Notes: generated by a model from the sequence alone, not told the origin. A stretch of DNA of 64,000 bases from Hymenobacter sp. YIM 151500-1 (GCF_025979885.1 NZ_CP110139.1:2294001-2358000), one strand, 5' to 3'; numbered from the stretch's first letter, positions 52,431 through 62,187 are shown. Translations and numbers: made by a program.

Positions 52431-53528
52431 TTATTCCGGCCGCTGCAGAATCTCGGTTTGCTTGCGGATGCTTTCAATGTGAATGAGCTTGTACAGCTCC
52501 GCCACAAACTTCTCGTTGACGCCTACCCGACCGGCCCAGTCCCGGCGCGAGGCAAAGATTTCCTGCCAGCGGTCCAGCTGCAAAATCTTCACGTTGTTTT
52601 CGCGCTTGTACTCGGCCAGCTCCTCCACCAGCGACATGCGCCGGGCCAGGGCCTCGATGATTTCCCGGTCGGCCACGTCCATTTTCTGGCGCAGCTCCTC
52701 GGCTTTGTTGCGGTACTCGGCGTTGTCGGAGGAGCGGTAGCGGTACTTCAGCTCTTGGAGCAGCTCGCCCAGGCGCTGGGGCGTAATCTGCTGCTCGGCG
52801 TCCGAGAGGGCTTGGTCGGGCGTGGGGTGGGTTTCAATCATCAGGCCATCGTAGTCCAAGTCGAGGGCCTTTTGGGCGATGGGCAGCAGCAGGTCGCGCC
52901 GGCCACCGATGTGGCTTGGGTCGCAGATGAGCGGAATGTGAGGGAAGCGGGTTTTCAGCTCGATGGGCAGGGCCCAGGTGGGCGCGTTGCGGTAGCGCGA
53001 AGGCGCAAACGTGCTGAAGCCGCGGTGAATGGCGGCCAGGTCCCGAATGCCGGCCCGCTCCAGTCGCTCCAGGGCTCCGGCCCACAAGGCCACGTCGGGG
53101 TTCACGGGATTTTTCACCATCACGGGCACGCCGGTACCGGCCAGCGCATCGGCCAGTTCCTGCACCGCAAACGGATTGACGGTGGTGCGGGCCCCAATCC
53201 AGAGCACATCCACGCCGTAAGCCAGGGCTTCCTCTACGTGGCGCGGGGTGGCTACTTCGATGGTTACCGGCAGGCCGGTTTCCGCTTTCACCCGCTGCAA
53301 CCAGGGTAGGGCGGCCGCGCCGCGTCCCTCAAAAGAACCCGGCCGGGTGCGGGGCTTCCACACCCCGGCCCGAAACAGCTGCACCCGCCCCAAAGCTCGC
53401 AGGCCGTGGGCAGTGGCCAGCACCTGCTCCTCGGTTTCGGCTGAGCAGGGTCCGGCAATGAGCAGTGGAGCCGCCTGGGCGTGCAGCAGGCGGGTGAAAT
53501 ACGTTTCGGGGGCAGATACGGAGGGCAT
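52431..53528 (-). CDS. Bifunctional DAHP synthase / type II chorismate mutase
   Basis: 365 residues. Residues about 1-265 form a KDO8P-type DAHP synthase that condenses PEP and erythrose-4-phosphate: LIAGPCSAETEEQVLATA, FRAGVWKPRTRPGSFEG, LWIGARTTVNPFAVQELA, LICDPSHIGGRRD. Residues about 275-360 are an AroQ chorismate mutase (LRQKMDVADREIIEALARRM, FVAELYKLIHIESIRKQTEI). The fused mutase can act as an allosteric or catalytic unit. Gene symbol left open since aroF/aroG/pheB usage varies. Confidence 0.95.
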   Translation of the reverse strand: MPSVSAPETYFTRLLHAQAAPLLIAGPCSAETEEQVLATAHGLRALGRVQLFRAGVWKPRTRPGSFEGRGAAALPWLQRVKAETGLPVTIEVATPRHVEEALAYGVDVLWIGARTTVNPFAVQELADALAGTGVPVMVKNPVNPDVALWAGALERLERAGIRDLAAIHRGFSTFAPSRYRNAPTWALPIELKTRFPHIPLICDPSHIGGRRDLLLPIAQKALDLDYDGLMIETHPTPDQALSDAEQQITPQRLGELLQELKYRYRSSDNAEYRNKAEELRQKMDVADREIIEALARRMSLVEELAEYKRENNVKILQLDRWQEIFASRRDWAGRVGVNEKFVAELYKLIHIESIRKQTEILQRPE

Positions 53529-53676
53529 GAAACAGCGGAGAAAAGCAGTGGGGCCGGGCAGATGCGGCCAGCGGAAAAGCGCCTCGCGTCGGGGTAACTA
53601 TCCACTCCCAAACGATGTTTAACGGCTATCTTCGCACCGGCCAAATTCCACCCTGCGCCGCCAAAGCTAGCACCCG

Positions 53677-54870
53677 ATGTCCGTAACCCAAGCCCCGCCC
53701 CTCTCCTTCGACAACACTGCCGTGGCGTTTGCCTCCAAGTCCGACGCCGACCTGCGCAAAATGTACGCGCTGTTTGCGGCCATGAACAACAATGCCTTGG
53801 TGAAAACCGGGGGCGGCCTGATGAAGACGGCGCTGAAATGGCAGTTGCCCGGCACCAAGTTCCTCATCAAAAACTCCATCTTCGAGCAGTTTTGCGGGGG
53901 CGAAACCATTCAGGAATGCCTGCCTGTCATTCAGGAGCTGGGGCGCTACAACATCGGCACCATCCTCGACTACTCGGTGGAGGGCGAGGGCAACGACAAA
54001 AGCTACGACGCCACAACCACCGAAATTCTGGCGACGCTGGACCTGGCCCACCGCTCCCGCCACATTCCGTTTTCTGTATTTAAGGTGACGGGCGTAGCCG
54101 ATGCGGCTATCTTGGAGAAGGTACAGGCCGGCACCGCCCTCAGCCCCACCGAGCAGGCCAGCCTGGAGCGCAGCAAAAAGCGCATCAACGCCATTTGTGC
54201 CCGCGCCCACCAGTATGGGGTGCGTGTGTTCGTGGATGCCGAGGAAAGCTGGTTTCAGGAAACCATCGACCAGCTGGCCACCGAGATGATGGCCCGCTAC
54301 AACCGCGAATCGGCCATCGTGTGGAACACCTACCAGCTCTACCGCCACGACCGACTCGAAGCCTTGCAGGAGGACCACGCCGCCGCCGAGCGAGGCAGCT
54401 ACTACCTGGGCGTGAAGCTGGTGCGCGGGGCCTACATGGAAAAAGAAGCCCGCGTAGCCGCTCATCAGGGCCGCCCCAACCCCATCAACCCCACCAAGCA
54501 AGCCACCGACGACCTGTACAACGAAGCCCTACGCTACTGCGTGCAGCACATCGACCGAATCAGCATTTGCGCGGGCACCCACAACGAGGCCAGCTCCCTG
54601 CTGCTCACCGAACTGATGCAGGAGCATGGCGTGGCCCCTAACGACCCGCGGGTGTGGTTTGCCCAGCTCTACGGCATGAGCGACAACCTGAGCTACAACC
54701 TCGCCAACGCCGGGTACAACACCGCTAAGTACGTACCGTACGGTCCCGTAGAGGCCGTAATGCCTTATCTGCTGCGCCGCGCCGATGAGAATACGGCCAT
54801 TGCCGGCCAGAGCAGCCGCGAGTTTCTCTTAATCCAGCGAGAAATAGCCCGGCGCAAATCCAGGGGGTAG
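53677..54870 (+). CDS. Proline dehydrogenase
   Basis: 397 residues. Oxidises L-proline to pyrroline-5-carboxylate with FAD, passing electrons to the quinone pool. TIM-barrel marks: GTILDYSVEGEGNDKSYDA, FSVFKVTGVADA, RVFVDAEESWFQETIDQL, YYLGVKLVRGAYMEKEA, SICAGTHNEASSLLL and KYVPYGPVEAVMPYLLRRADEN. A monofunctional form without the P5C dehydrogenase half, as is common in Bacteroidota. Strong terminator after it. Confidence 0.95.
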   Translation: MSVTQAPPLSFDNTAVAFASKSDADLRKMYALFAAMNNNALVKTGGGLMKTALKWQLPGTKFLIKNSIFEQFCGGETIQECLPVIQELGRYNIGTILDYSVEGEGNDKSYDATTTEILATLDLAHRSRHIPFSVFKVTGVADAAILEKVQAGTALSPTEQASLERSKKRINAICARAHQYGVRVFVDAEESWFQETIDQLATEMMARYNRESAIVWNTYQLYRHDRLEALQEDHAAAERGSYYLGVKLVRGAYMEKEARVAAHQGRPNPINPTKQATDDLYNEALRYCVQHIDRISICAGTHNEASSLLLTELMQEHGVAPNDPRVWFAQLYGMSDNLSYNLANAGYNTAKYVPYGPVEAVMPYLLRRADENTAIAGQSSREFLLIQREIARRKSRG

Positions 54871-54907
54871 CTCGTCAGCCAAAACGGCACAGTTTTGGTG
54901 AAGCCCG

Positions 54908-54948
54908 CCCGACGCATTGGCTGCAAAACCAATGCGTCGGGCTTTTTT
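54908..54948 (+). terminator. Terminator of proline dehydrogenase
   Basis: 13-bp stem CCCGACGCATTGG / CCAATGCGTCGGG with loop CTGCAAAA, then GCTTTTTT. Confidence 0.92.
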
Positions 54949-54978
54949 GCTACATTCCGTTCCCATCTCACCGCGCTC

Positions 54979-55347
54979 ATGACTGGTCGAGTACGCAGGC
55001 ATCTGATCCGTTTTTCCCGCACGCAGGTAGGCACTACCAGCTACCTCAACTTGGTTCAGGAGGCCGAGTTGGGCTTTAACCTGGATATTTCCCACGAGAA
55101 AGCCCGGCTGAATGAGATTCTGGCGGAAATTTCGGAAACCGAGCATCGTGCCGGCCGCCCCGTGCTTAGCTGCCTCGTGAAGGTGGAAGGTTCCAAAGGG
55201 CAGGGCGACAATTTCTATAAGCTGTGCGAACGGCTAGGCCTGGGGGAGTGGCGCACGCTAAAGCAGCAGGAAGACTTTCTGAAGAACATGCGCCGCGAAT
55301 GCCGCGAGTTCTGGAAGAATGAGGAGAACTACGAGAAGTTCGCGTAG
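54979..55347 (+). CDS. Hypothetical protein, small GQGxxFYKL-type domain
   Basis: 122 residues from the ATG at 54979, no signal or membrane segment. A helical N-terminal half (ARLNEILAEISETEHRAGR) leads into LSCLVKVEGSKGQGDNFYKLCERLGLGEW, a pattern shared by other unassigned bacterial proteins. Then a charged C-terminal helix. I do not know a function. The start is placed by the first ATG after the terminator. Confidence 0.7.
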   Translation: MTGRVRRHLIRFSRTQVGTTSYLNLVQEAELGFNLDISHEKARLNEILAEISETEHRAGRPVLSCLVKVEGSKGQGDNFYKLCERLGLGEWRTLKQQEDFLKNMRRECREFWKNEENYEKFA

Positions 55348-55662
55348 GCTCTATCTTTTGGAGGTTAGGGAGAAGAGTAGTTGGGTTTTGTAGATAATAC
55401 AGCAGTTTCAGAAGCTGCTATACAGTAAAAAGACGGTCCTGCTGCGCCCTGCGTAGCAGGACCGTCTGCGTTCTGCTTTCTGCTACATGCCCACCCAGCG
55501 CAGAGGCGAATAACAAAATATTGGCTTACTGAAATAGAAATGGGAAGCGGGCCGCAACCTCAACTAAGGCGTAGCCGTTAAGCTCCCTCGAAGGCTACGC
55601 CACTCTCCCTTTTATGCGGCGGGCCATTCTCTCCTTCATCATTAATTCAACACCCCACCCCC
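55348..55662. other. Intergenic region with two hairpins
   Basis: No gene supported. Hairpin 1: AGACGGTCCTGCT (55431-55443) with partner 55455-55467, related to the core of family-A repeats. Hairpin 2: GGCGTAGCC (55568-55576) with GGCTACGCC (55593-55601). Confidence 0.55.
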
Positions 55663-56532
55663 ATGAACAACGATTCGAACAACCCGACGAACACTGGCAC
55701 TGGCTCTGGCGCAAACTATGGTACTGGCTCGGCTGGCTCGGGCTATGGTACCGGCACCGGCAGCTCTACCTCGGGCGGTAATATGGGCAACTCCAGCACC
55801 GGCAACTCGGGGCTTTCTGATTCTTCAACTGGCACTGGCTCCACCTACGGCAGCTCGACCAGCGGCGACAGCCAGCACCATGACTACAGCGCCACGCAGA
55901 AAGGTGCTGCTCTGGCCGGCTCGGCTGGCGCCGCAGTAGGTGCCGGCATCGACGCAGTACAGAACGCCGCCGGCGATGCAGCCCGCGCCGTAACCGGCAG
56001 CAACACTACCTACGGCTCGGGTGGCATGATGACCAGCTCGTTCCGCGACCGTGAAAGCGCTGAGCGTGCTTACTCTACGCTCTCGTCGCGCGGCTATAGC
56101 AAAGACGACGTGAACGTGCTGATGTCGGATGACACCCGCAAGCGCCACTTCGGCGACGATACGGCTCACACGGAGTTGGGCGACAAAGCTATGGAAGGTG
56201 CTGGCGTAGGCTCGGCCATTGGTGGTACCGCTGGTGCTATCATTGGTGCTATTGCTGCCATCGGCACGTCGGTAGCTCTGCCTGGCCTGGGCCTGGTAAT
56301 TGCCGGCCCGATTGCCGCTGCTCTGGCTGGTGCCGGCGCGGGTGGCCTAACGGGTGGCCTGGTAGGCGCTCTAGTAGGCTCGGGCATTCCGGAAGAACAC
56401 GCTGCCGAGTATGAGAGCGACATTAAGAACGGCAATATTGTAATGGGCGTGCGTCCGCGCAGCGACGAAGACGCTCGTTACTTTGAAGAAGAATTCCGCC
56501 GCCACAATGGTGACAAAGTACGCCGCTACTAG
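55663..56532 (+). CDS. General stress protein-like (YflT / GSP17M domain), Gly-Thr-Ser rich
   Basis: 289 residues. Residues 1-75 are Gly/Thr/Ser low complexity (NTGTGSGANYGTGSAGSG). A small core, MTSSFRDRESAERAYSTLSSRGYSKDDVNVLMSDDTRKRHFGDD, resembles the heat-induced stress YflT/GSP17M domain. It is followed by a long Gly/Ala stretch of possible glycine-zipper helices (150-245) and GVRPRSDEDARYFEEEFRRH, which pairs with the core. Likely a membrane-associated stress protein; role unproven. Monocistronic, with terminator. Confidence 0.8.
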   Translation: MNNDSNNPTNTGTGSGANYGTGSAGSGYGTGTGSSTSGGNMGNSSTGNSGLSDSSTGTGSTYGSSTSGDSQHHDYSATQKGAALAGSAGAAVGAGIDAVQNAAGDAARAVTGSNTTYGSGGMMTSSFRDRESAERAYSTLSSRGYSKDDVNVLMSDDTRKRHFGDDTAHTELGDKAMEGAGVGSAIGGTAGAIIGAIAAIGTSVALPGLGLVIAGPIAAALAGAGAGGLTGGLVGALVGSGIPEEHAAEYESDIKNGNIVMGVRPRSDEDARYFEEEFRRHNGDKVRRY

Positions 56533-56548
56533 TTTCTAGACTTGTAGC

Positions 56549-56586
56549 TAAAAAAGCCCTTCTCTTCAGTGAGAAGGGCTTTTTTG
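56549..56586 (+). terminator. Terminator of the stress-protein gene
   Basis: Stem AAAAAAGCCCTTCTC / GAGAAGGGCTTTTTT, loop TTCAGT. Confidence 0.93.
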
Positions 56587-56856
56587 TTTGTAGCTTACGC
56601 TGTACTCTATTGGGTTTACGCCCTGGTCTGCTATCGACTTAGCAGCCCGGAGACAACCCAACGCGGCCTGAGGCTGTCTTTGTAGCACAGAACAGGCAAC
56701 TAGCCCGCTTTTTGCTGTCTTACAACCCCGCTGGCTACGGGGCACTTATTTCGCTGGCAATAGCGTTTTCAGACAGAACCAGGCATCTGGGCGGCCCGTA
56801 CCGTCAGGAGTGCGTTTTGCTTACATTTGATTTTCCTCATCTCACCCCGATCCTTC
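56587..56856. other. Intergenic region upstream of the processing protease
   Basis: No gene or hairpin of note. The only signal is TACATTTG (56822-56829). Confidence 0.4.
56822..56829 (+). promoter_or_regulatory. TACATTTG -7 box
   Basis: Exact TAnnTTTG match 27 bp before the ATG at 56857; no TTTG at the usual spacing. Confidence 0.5.
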
Positions 56857-59004
56857 ATGTCATCCCCCCGACTCAAGATAGGCTTGTATGCCTCGGTGTT
56901 GCTGGCGGTGTTTGTGCTGGCTTCTTACAAGCTGTACCAGCGCAACGACGCCCGGGCTCCGCAAAAAGACGAAGTGCTGATCAAGGCCATGCTGCAAGCC
57001 TTGAGTGCAGCCCACTACCAACCGGAGCGTATCGACGACAGCTTCTCCAAGCGCGTTTTCGACTTATATCTAAAGCGTATTGATGCCAGCAAGAAGTTCT
57101 TGTTGCAGCCGGACATAGCTCAGCTGCGCAAGTACCAGAACGACATCGACAACCAGGTGCAGCGCGGCACCCATGAGTTTTTGGACCTGAGCACCCAGCT
57201 CATGGACCAGCGCGTGAAGGAGGTCCAGGGCTTATACCGCGAGATTCTGGCTAAGCCTTTCGACTTCACGGTAGAAGAAAACTTTGAAACCGAGTCCGAC
57301 AAGATCAACTTCGCGGCCGACAAAGCGGCGCAACGGGAGGAATGGCGCAAGTTTCTGAAGTATCAGACGCTGGTGCGGGTTTCGGAGATGATGGATGAGC
57401 AGGCAAAGAAAAAGGATAAGCCGTTGGCTTCGTCGTCGGTTACCCCGTCGCCGGCCACTACGTCGGAGCCCATGCGCACGCCCGAGCAGATGGAAGCCGA
57501 AGCCCGCAAGCGGGTGCTGAAGTATTTCGATGACTACTTCAAGGACCTGCAACAGACCGACGCCAACGACCGGCTGGCTATGTATGCCAACACGATTTCC
57601 AACACCTACGACCCGCACACCGAATACTTTGCTCCCCGCGACAAAGACAACTTCGATATTGCCATGACGGGCCGCTTCGAGGGCATTGGGGCAACGCTGC
57701 AAGAAAAAGAAGGCCAGATTAAAGTGGCCGACATCGTGCCCGGCTCCGCCTCGTACCGCCAAGGCGACCTGAAAGCCGGCGACATCATTTTGCGTGTGGC
57801 CCAGGGTGCCGAAGAGCCCGTGTCGGTCGAAGGCTGGCGCCTTGACAAGGCCATCACCCTGATTCGGGGCCGCAAGGGTACGGAAGTACGTCTGACCGTG
57901 CGCAAACCCGACAACAGCACCAAGATTATTCCCATTATCCGCGACGTGGTGGTAATCGAGGAAACCTACGCGCAGTCGGCTACCATCAATGAGAATGGTA
58001 AAAAGCTGGGCTACATCAAGCTGCCAAACTTCTACGCCGACTTTAACGACAACGGTAGCCGCAGCTCGGCCGCCGACGTGAAAAAGGAGCTGGAAAAGCT
58101 GAAAGCCGAAAATGTACAGGGCATTGTGCTTGACTTGCGCTTCAACGGCGGCGGCTCGTTGCAGGACGCGGTGGAAATGGCAGGCTTGTTCTTCGAGAGC
58201 GGCCCGGTAGTGCAGGTGCGTGGCGGCCAGGGTGCTCCCACCATCATCAACGACCGGGACCCGCGGGTGCAATACAGTGGCCCGCTGGTGGTGCTGGTGA
58301 ACAAATACAGCGCCTCGGCTTCGGAAATCCTGGCTGCTGCCGTGCAGGATTATAAGCGCGGCGTAGTAATGGGCTCGGCCAGCACGTACGGCAAGGGCAC
58401 GGTACAGCGCATCTTCGACTTGGACGACGCCATGCCCGCCGAGTTTAATAGCATCAAGCCGTTTGGCTCGCTTAAGCTCACTACGCAGAAGTTCTACCGT
58501 GTTAACGGAGGCTCTACGCAGTTTAAAGGGGTAATTCCGGATATCGTACTGCCCGACGCCTATAGCTACCTGGACCAGGGCGAAAAGGAAACCGACTACC
58601 CGCTGAAGTGGGACGAAATCAGCCCGGCCAAGTACCGCCCGTGGAACGCTCAGCCCAACTACGACAAGCTGAAGCAAGCCAGCTCGGCCCGCGTAGCCAG
58701 CAGCCCAAGCTTCAAGCAGCTTTCGGACATGGTGCAGCGCATGGTAAAGCGTAAAGACGACACCAAGGTATCGTTGAAGCTGACTACTTACCGCGCCGAA
58801 CATCAGCAGGCCAAAGCGGAGTCCGATAAATACGAGGCTATTCAGAATGCCGCTCAGGCCATGGCCATTGCCCCGCTAGCCTCTGACCTGCGCCAGCAAG
58901 GCGCTGATACGGTTAAAGTGAACCGTGCCTCACGTTTTGTAAAGCCGCTGAAAAAGGACATTACCCTTCGCGAAGCCGTAGCGGTGCTGAAAGACCAGAT
59001 TTAA
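56857..59004 (+). CDS. Carboxy-terminal processing peptidase (Prc/Tsp, S41)
   Basis: 715 residues from the ATG at 56857. Periplasmic serine protease that trims C-termini and degrades misfolded envelope proteins. N-terminal anchor (8-27), helical domain to about 240, PDZ domain about 250-335 (GIGATLQEKEGQIKVADIVPG), then the S41 core with RFNGGGSLQDAVEMAGLF, the catalytic S487 in YSASASEILAAAVQDY and K513 in TYGKGTVQ. C-terminal DUF3340-like region about 600-715. Same class as E. coli Prc. Terminator follows. Confidence 0.95.
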   Translation: MSSPRLKIGLYASVLLAVFVLASYKLYQRNDARAPQKDEVLIKAMLQALSAAHYQPERIDDSFSKRVFDLYLKRIDASKKFLLQPDIAQLRKYQNDIDNQVQRGTHEFLDLSTQLMDQRVKEVQGLYREILAKPFDFTVEENFETESDKINFAADKAAQREEWRKFLKYQTLVRVSEMMDEQAKKKDKPLASSSVTPSPATTSEPMRTPEQMEAEARKRVLKYFDDYFKDLQQTDANDRLAMYANTISNTYDPHTEYFAPRDKDNFDIAMTGRFEGIGATLQEKEGQIKVADIVPGSASYRQGDLKAGDIILRVAQGAEEPVSVEGWRLDKAITLIRGRKGTEVRLTVRKPDNSTKIIPIIRDVVVIEETYAQSATINENGKKLGYIKLPNFYADFNDNGSRSSAADVKKELEKLKAENVQGIVLDLRFNGGGSLQDAVEMAGLFFESGPVVQVRGGQGAPTIINDRDPRVQYSGPLVVLVNKYSASASEILAAAVQDYKRGVVMGSASTYGKGTVQRIFDLDDAMPAEFNSIKPFGSLKLTTQKFYRVNGGSTQFKGVIPDIVLPDAYSYLDQGEKETDYPLKWDEISPAKYRPWNAQPNYDKLKQASSARVASSPSFKQLSDMVQRMVKRKDDTKVSLKLTTYRAEHQQAKAESDKYEAIQNAAQAMAIAPLASDLRQQGADTVKVNRASRFVKPLKKDITLREAVAVLKDQI

Positions 59005-59031
59005 GTTATAACTCTGCTTGGCCGCCGGGCC

Positions 59032-59068
59032 TAAAGCCTTCCTGCTCGCTGAGTGGGAAGGCTTTTTT
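59032..59068 (+). terminator. Terminator of the processing protease gene
   Basis: Stem AAGCCTTCC / GGAAGGCTT (about 59033-59063) then TTTTTT. Confidence 0.88.
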
Positions 59069-59241
59069 CTGTGCTTATTCCGTTAGCCAACTATGTTAGC
59101 AAATCAACTGTTTCCAAAAACTTTTAATTAATAAGAAATTTTCTTTGTAATCCATTGATTTACAGCATACTATTTTTAGTAATTTCAGACAATTATTTTA
59201 GCAAATAAGAACTAGAAAAGCAGTATCTTGGTTTACTAAGC

Positions 59242-60279
59242 ATGACAACGACAGACATGGAAACGACCATCATCCCGCTCGTAACGGACGAGCAGAAGCA
59301 GGCCGAGGAAACCTGGCGCAAGTCCATTCCGGCGCAGGTGTTTCTGAACTACTTCTTTGCCATCAACTACCACATTCAGCAGGCCGACGACGCCACAGGC
59401 GGCTTACAGCACCTGCCCTACTTCCGGGCGCACCAGGCTGAGCTGACCGAGGCCGACGTGCAGGCAATCAGCAAGCTGCTGCACGCCTGCTGGAGCACGG
59501 AGTACGCCCTGCGCTCCACCGCCGAGCTGGGCGACGAGGACTACCTGCGCAACGCCCTGCACTGGACGTTCCCGCAGGCTTACCACACCATCATGGCGGG
59601 TTTGCAGGCATTCCTGTACACGGCCGGCGTGCGTAGCAACAACCCCTCGCTGATTCGGCGGGAGGTGGGCCGCCTGGTGGTGCGCAACGCCTACCCGCGC
59701 CCGATTTCGTTCTACGCCGCTGGCGCTTACGGCGACTTCAGCATTCACCGCTTGCCGCTGGCTGGCTACAAGGCCGGGCTGCACATTGCCAGCAAGGAAA
59801 TCGACGCTCAGGCCCAGATTGGTCAGTTCCTGCGCACTACCCGCAAGATCAAGGCCCAGGCCACCCGCCAGCAGGTGCAGGCTAACCCCAACACCGCGCT
59901 GCGCAGCCAGAAGACCGGCAAGGTGCTCGATAAGTGGACGGCTTCGCACTGGCAGCAGATTACCTGGCGCCTGGGCTACACCACCATCTTCGACCTGCTG
60001 GGCCGCCTGCGCATCTCGCAGACCAGCCGCGAGATTGAGCGCTACGTGGAGGCTGAGATTGACTTCAAGCTGTTTCACCAGTCCCTGCTCAACATTGTGA
60101 GCTACCTCAACGGCATCCACGAAACCTACGTGGCCAAAGCTATGGGGCTGGAGCGCTACCAGCAGCTAGTAGCCGAGCTGCCCCGGCACCTGCAGAATTC
60201 CTTTGTGCAGGAGCGCCTACGTACCCGTGTGGAGCCCACGTTGCAGGAAGAAGCGCCTACTATGCGCCTGGCTGCCTAA
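59242..60279 (+). CDS. Unknown 345-residue soluble protein
   Basis: 345 residues, no signal peptide or membrane segment, strongly helical. N-terminus MTTTDMETTIIPL; then segments rich in conserved-looking aromatic and charged residues (IPAQVFLNYFFAINYHIQQAD, LLHACWSTEYALRSTAEL, HWTFPQAYHTIMAGLQAFL) that loosely recall HEPN-like helical bundles. A later basic part has TRKIKAQATRQQVQ. I do not recognise the family. The promoter region (59069-59241) is unusually AT-rich. The stop codon touches the left arm of a long inverted repeat. Single gene. Confidence 0.7.
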   Translation: MTTTDMETTIIPLVTDEQKQAEETWRKSIPAQVFLNYFFAINYHIQQADDATGGLQHLPYFRAHQAELTEADVQAISKLLHACWSTEYALRSTAELGDEDYLRNALHWTFPQAYHTIMAGLQAFLYTAGVRSNNPSLIRREVGRLVVRNAYPRPISFYAAGAYGDFSIHRLPLAGYKAGLHIASKEIDAQAQIGQFLRTTRKIKAQATRQQVQANPNTALRSQKTGKVLDKWTASHWQQITWRLGYTTIFDLLGRLRISQTSREIERYVEAEIDFKLFHQSLLNIVSYLNGIHETYVAKAMGLERYQQLVAELPRHLQNSFVQERLRTRVEPTLQEEAPTMRLAA

Positions 60280-60497
60280 ACCACGGATTCCGGCGGATTC
60301 ATCGGATTACTCGGATTTTGTAGACGATTGTTCGTGTATGTTATGTATATCTCAACGGCTCGCCTATCTGGCGGGCCGTTTTTTATTGCCAGTATGCTAC
60401 ACTATACGCTTGCGCTGTTTGTCTACAGTTCAGAGGCTTGAACAACAATCGTTTGCAAAATCCGGGGAATCCGATGAATCCGCCGGAATCCGTGGTC
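60279..60497. repeat. 219-bp inverted repeat with iterated CGGATT units
   Basis: Left arm 60279-60332 and right arm 60444-60497 are inverted copies over about 54 bp with a few mismatches. Words such as CGGATTC, CGGCGGATT and TCGGATTAC recur. A terminator lies between the arms and the -7 box of lysS directly abuts the right arm. Confidence 0.9.
60354..60385 (+). terminator. Terminator inside the inverted repeat
   Basis: 11-bp stem AACGGCTCGCC / GGCGGGCCGTT (one G-U), loop TATCT, then TTTTTT. Ends the 345-residue gene. Confidence 0.85.
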
Positions 60498-60505
60498 TAT
60501 CTTTG
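60498..60505 (+). promoter_or_regulatory. TATCTTTG -7 box of lysS
   Basis: Exact TAnnTTTG match immediately after the repeat arm, 49 bp before the lysS ATG. Confidence 0.55.
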
Positions 60506-60554
60506 CGGCTTGACTTTTCGGCCCCCGGCGGGCTTTCTTTTTAACCGTAGCCCC

Positions 60555-62105
60555 ATGCACCACCTCAGCGAACAGGAAATTATTCGCCGCAACAAGCTGG
60601 AAGAGCTTCGGCAGCTTGGCATCGAGCCCTACCCTTCGGAGCTGTTCGACGTGAACTTCTACGCCCAGGAAATCCTCGACAACTACCATCCGGAGCTAAA
60701 CAACTTCCAGGAGGTACGCCTGGCGGGCCGGCTGATGTCGGTGCGGGTGATGGGCAAGGCCTCGTTTGCGGAATTGCAGGACGCGTCGGGCCGGATTCAG
60801 CTCTACATCAACCGCGACGAAATCTGCCCTGGTGAAGACAAAACGCTGTACAACACCGTCTTCAAGAAGCTCGTGGACCTGGGCGACTTTGTGGGCGTAC
60901 AAGGCCACGTATTCAAGACCCAGGTGGGCGAAACTTCGGTGCATGTGACGAGCTTCCAGCTGCTAAGCAAGAGCCTGCGCCCCTTGCCGGTGGTGAAGGA
61001 GCGCGTGGATGAAGCCACCGGCGAAAAGGTTGTCTACGACGGCCTCACTGACCCCGAGATGCGCTACCGCCAACGCTACGTCGACCTCGTGGTGAACCCG
61101 CATGTGCGCGACGCTTTCATTAAGCGTACCCAGCTGGTGCAGGCCATGCGCAACTTTCTCAACGACAAAGGTTACCTGGAGGTAGAAACTCCAATTTTGC
61201 AGCCCTTGTACGGTGGGGCAGCGGCTCGGCCCTTCAAGACTCACCACAACACGCTGGACATGACGCTCTACCTGCGCATTGCCAACGAGCTGTACCTGAA
61301 GCGCCTCATCGTGGGTGGGTTTGATGGGGTGTACGAATTTTCCAAGGACTTCCGCAACGAGGGCATGAGCCGCTTCCACAACCCGGAGTTCACCCAGATG
61401 GAGCTTTACGTGGCCTACAAGGACTACTACTGGATGATGGACCTAGTGGAAGAAATGGTGGAGCGCGTAGCCTTGGCCCTGCACGACAAAACCGAAGTGC
61501 AGGTGGGCGACAACCTCATCAACTTCCAGCGCCCCTGGAAGCGCTTCACCATGGCCGAGGCCATCGAGCACTACACCGGCCTAAACATCGAAGGCAAGAG
61601 CGAGGACGAGCTGCGCGCCGCAGCCAAAGACCTGAAGGTGGCGCTGGAGCCGAGCATGGGCAAAGCCAAGATCATCGACGAAATTTTCGGGGAGCACGTG
61701 GAGCCCAAGCTGATCCAGCCCACGTTCATCACCGACTATCCGGTGGAAATGTCGCCGCTAGCCAAGAAGCACCGCTCGAAGCCGGGACTGGTGGAGCGGT
61801 TTGAGGCTATTTGTAATGGCAAAGAAATCTGCAACGCTTTCTCAGAGCTAAACGACCCCATCGACCAGCGCCAACGCTTCGAGGAGCAGCTGGAGCTAGG
61901 CAAGCGCGGCGACACCGAAGCCATGGTGCTCGACGAGGACTTTTTGCGGGCCTTGGAGTACGGTATGCCACCCACGGCCGGCCTGGGCATCGGCATCGAC
62001 CGCCTAAGCATGATAATGACCAATTCCCACTCGATTCAGGACGTGCTATTCTTCCCGCAGATGAAGCCGGAATACACCAAGTCGGAAAACGCGCCTAAAC
62101 ACTAA
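60555..62105 (+). CDS. lysS: Lysyl-tRNA synthetase, class II
   Basis: 516 residues from the ATG at 60555; a frame further upstream is repeat DNA. Charges tRNA-Lys. OB-fold anticodon domain about 60-160 ([19 protein letters not shown]), then the class II core with motif 1 [20 protein letters not shown], motif 2 [18 protein letters not shown] and motif 3 [30 protein letters not shown] is the lysine-enzyme hallmark. Its 5' leader includes part of the long inverted repeat. Confidence 0.97.
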   Translation: MHHLSEQEIIRRNKLEELRQLGIEPYPSELFDVNFYAQEILDNYHPELNNFQEVRLAGRLMSVRVMGKASFAELQDASGRIQLYINRDEICPGEDKTLYNTVFKKLVDLGDFVGVQGHVFKTQVGETSVHVTSFQLLSKSLRPLPVVKERVDEATGEKVVYDGLTDPEMRYRQRYVDLVVNPHVRDAFIKRTQLVQAMRNFLNDKGYLEVETPILQPLYGGAAARPFKTHHNTLDMTLYLRIANELYLKRLIVGGFDGVYEFSKDFRNEGMSRFHNPEFTQMELYVAYKDYYWMMDLVEEMVERVALALHDKTEVQVGDNLINFQRPWKRFTMAEAIEHYTGLNIEGKSEDELRAAAKDLKVALEPSMGKAKIIDEIFGEHVEPKLIQPTFITDYPVEMSPLAKKHRSKPGLVERFEAICNGKEICNAFSELNDPIDQRQRFEEQLELGKRGDTEAMVLDEDFLRALEYGMPPTAGLGIGIDRLSMIMTNSHSIQDVLFFPQMKPEYTKSENAPKH

Positions 62106-62110
62106 TCAAC

Positions 62111-62187
62111 CACAGATGAAACGGATTTTTACTGATTACACAGATGCAATTAATCTGTGTAATCAGTAAAAATCCGTTTCATCTGTG
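62111..62187. repeat. Perfect 35-bp inverted repeat after lysS
   Basis: 62111-62145 and 62153-62187 are exact inverted copies (CACAGATGAAACGGATTTTT...) with a 7-base loop. A separate ordinary terminator follows, so it is not needed for termination. Confidence 0.92.

Noticed and set aside
55348-55662. Small RNA gene between the unknown protein and stress gene
   Set aside because: Two hairpins are present, but one matches a dispersed repeat core and no promoter box is seen; evidence too thin.
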